This document shows, piece after piece, positions 63,417 to 64,000 of a DNA stretch of 64,000 bases (positions are counted from its first letter, which is position 1; every line of letters begins with the position of its first letter). Both the position numbers and the translations under genes were made by a program. The DNA comes from Epiperipatus broadwayi (lineage: Eukaryota > Onychophora > Udeonychophora > Euonychophora > Peripatidae): assembly GCA_028023455.1 (NCBI GenBank), contig JAQFVV010000031.1, positions 4,402,001 through 4,466,000 of the forward strand, written 5' to 3'. The notes beneath the pieces were generated by a model that saw nothing but the letters and a program-made list of their open reading frames with translations, searched no databases and was not told where the DNA came from.

Positions 63417-64000
63417 GAAAATGCTTAATGCTTACCTGAATATTAATTTTGTGGGAGTAATTTAAACTACATTACTGGATTTGATGAAATATTATATGGA
63501 CTCTAAATGCTTACCTGCATGTTGATATAAAATTATAAATGCTTAATACTTACCTGAATATTAATTTTGTGGGATTAATTTAAACCACATTACTGGATTT
63601 GATAAATGTAATGAAATATTATATGGACTCTAAATGCTTACCTGCATGCTGATATAAAATTACAAATGCTTAATACTTACCTGAATATTAATTGTGTGGG
63701 AGTAATTTAAACTACATTACTGGATTTGATAAATGTAATGAAATATTATATGGACTCTAAATGCTTACCTGCATGCTGATATAAAATTACAAATGCTTAA
63801 TACTTACCTGAATATTAATTGTGTGGGAGTAATTTAAACTACATTACTGGATTTGATCAATGTAATGAAATTTTATATGGACTCTAAATGCTCACCTGCA
63901 TGTTGATATAAAATTACAAATGCTTAATACTTACCTGAATATTAATTGTGTGGGAGTAATTTAAACTACATTACTGGATTTGATAAATGTAATGAAATAT
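63417..64000. repeat. 127-bp satellite array, at least five units
   Basis: Units start (ATGCTTAAT) at 63421, 63539, 63666, 63793 and 63920, giving periods 118, 127, 127, 127. The first unit is short by nine bases within GATAAATGTAATGAAAT. The array runs off the right end of the window. Each unit holds two sub-blocks ending TTACCTG: ATACTTACCTGAATATT and AATGCTTACCTGCATG. On the minus strand these read CAG|GTAAGTAT and CAG|GTAAGCAT, near-perfect matches to the 5' splice site. The fourth full unit has GTGAGC at its second site. Unit-to-unit identity is high, so the array is young or homogenised. Confidence 0.95.

Noticed and set aside
63417-64000. CRISPR array or prokaryotic repeat
   Set aside because: Units are contiguous with no unique spacers and 127 bp long. 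This is a satellite.

Overview
This is AT-rich (by eye roughly 70-75% A+T) eukaryotic nuclear DNA, almost certainly from an invertebrate animal. The evidence is a mix of tRNA-headed SINEs, RTE-type LINE relics, a hAT-type element, palindromic MITEs, a candidate LTR, TG/TA microsatellites and a 127-bp satellite, with no bacterial-style gene packing. I cannot name the species; a mollusc such as a cephalopod is only a weak guess. No open frame exceeds 107 codons. By my rough estimate that is about what chance gives in 64 kb of this composition, so most open frames are noise.

Layout: 1-5.5 kb is mostly plain sequence with one SINE and small duplications. A 1.02-kb DNA transposon with terminal inverted repeats lies at 5501-6523. 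A candidate pair of short exons lies at 7703-8006. A second SINE is at 9.5 kb. 14.4-15.65 kb holds three copies of a retroposon family (called family A here), two of them forming a foldback of about 375 bp per arm. A decayed RTE-like LINE on the minus strand spans about 20.74-22.6 kb. Palindromic elements lie at 27.3, 29.3, 34.8-35.2, 37.2 and 41.6 kb. LINE relics on the plus strand lie at 30.2 and 45.2-45.9 kb. A candidate LTR lies at 33.6-34.0 kb and a hAT-type element at 38.1-38.6 kb. A large inverted repeat enclosing a 96-codon minus-strand frame lies at 43.0-44.05 kb.

The best host-gene evidence is two short coding segments on the plus strand, 41151-41218 and 54708-54742. Each starts with ATG inside a small CpG cluster and ends at a good splice donor in the same phase (AG|GT after two bases of a codon). 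They could be alternative first exons of one long-intron gene whose later exons lie to the right of the window. A possible third promoter (CCAAT, octamer and TATA motifs) lies at 62.7-62.85 kb. The window ends inside the 127-bp satellite, every unit of which carries near-perfect splice-donor sequences on the minus strand.
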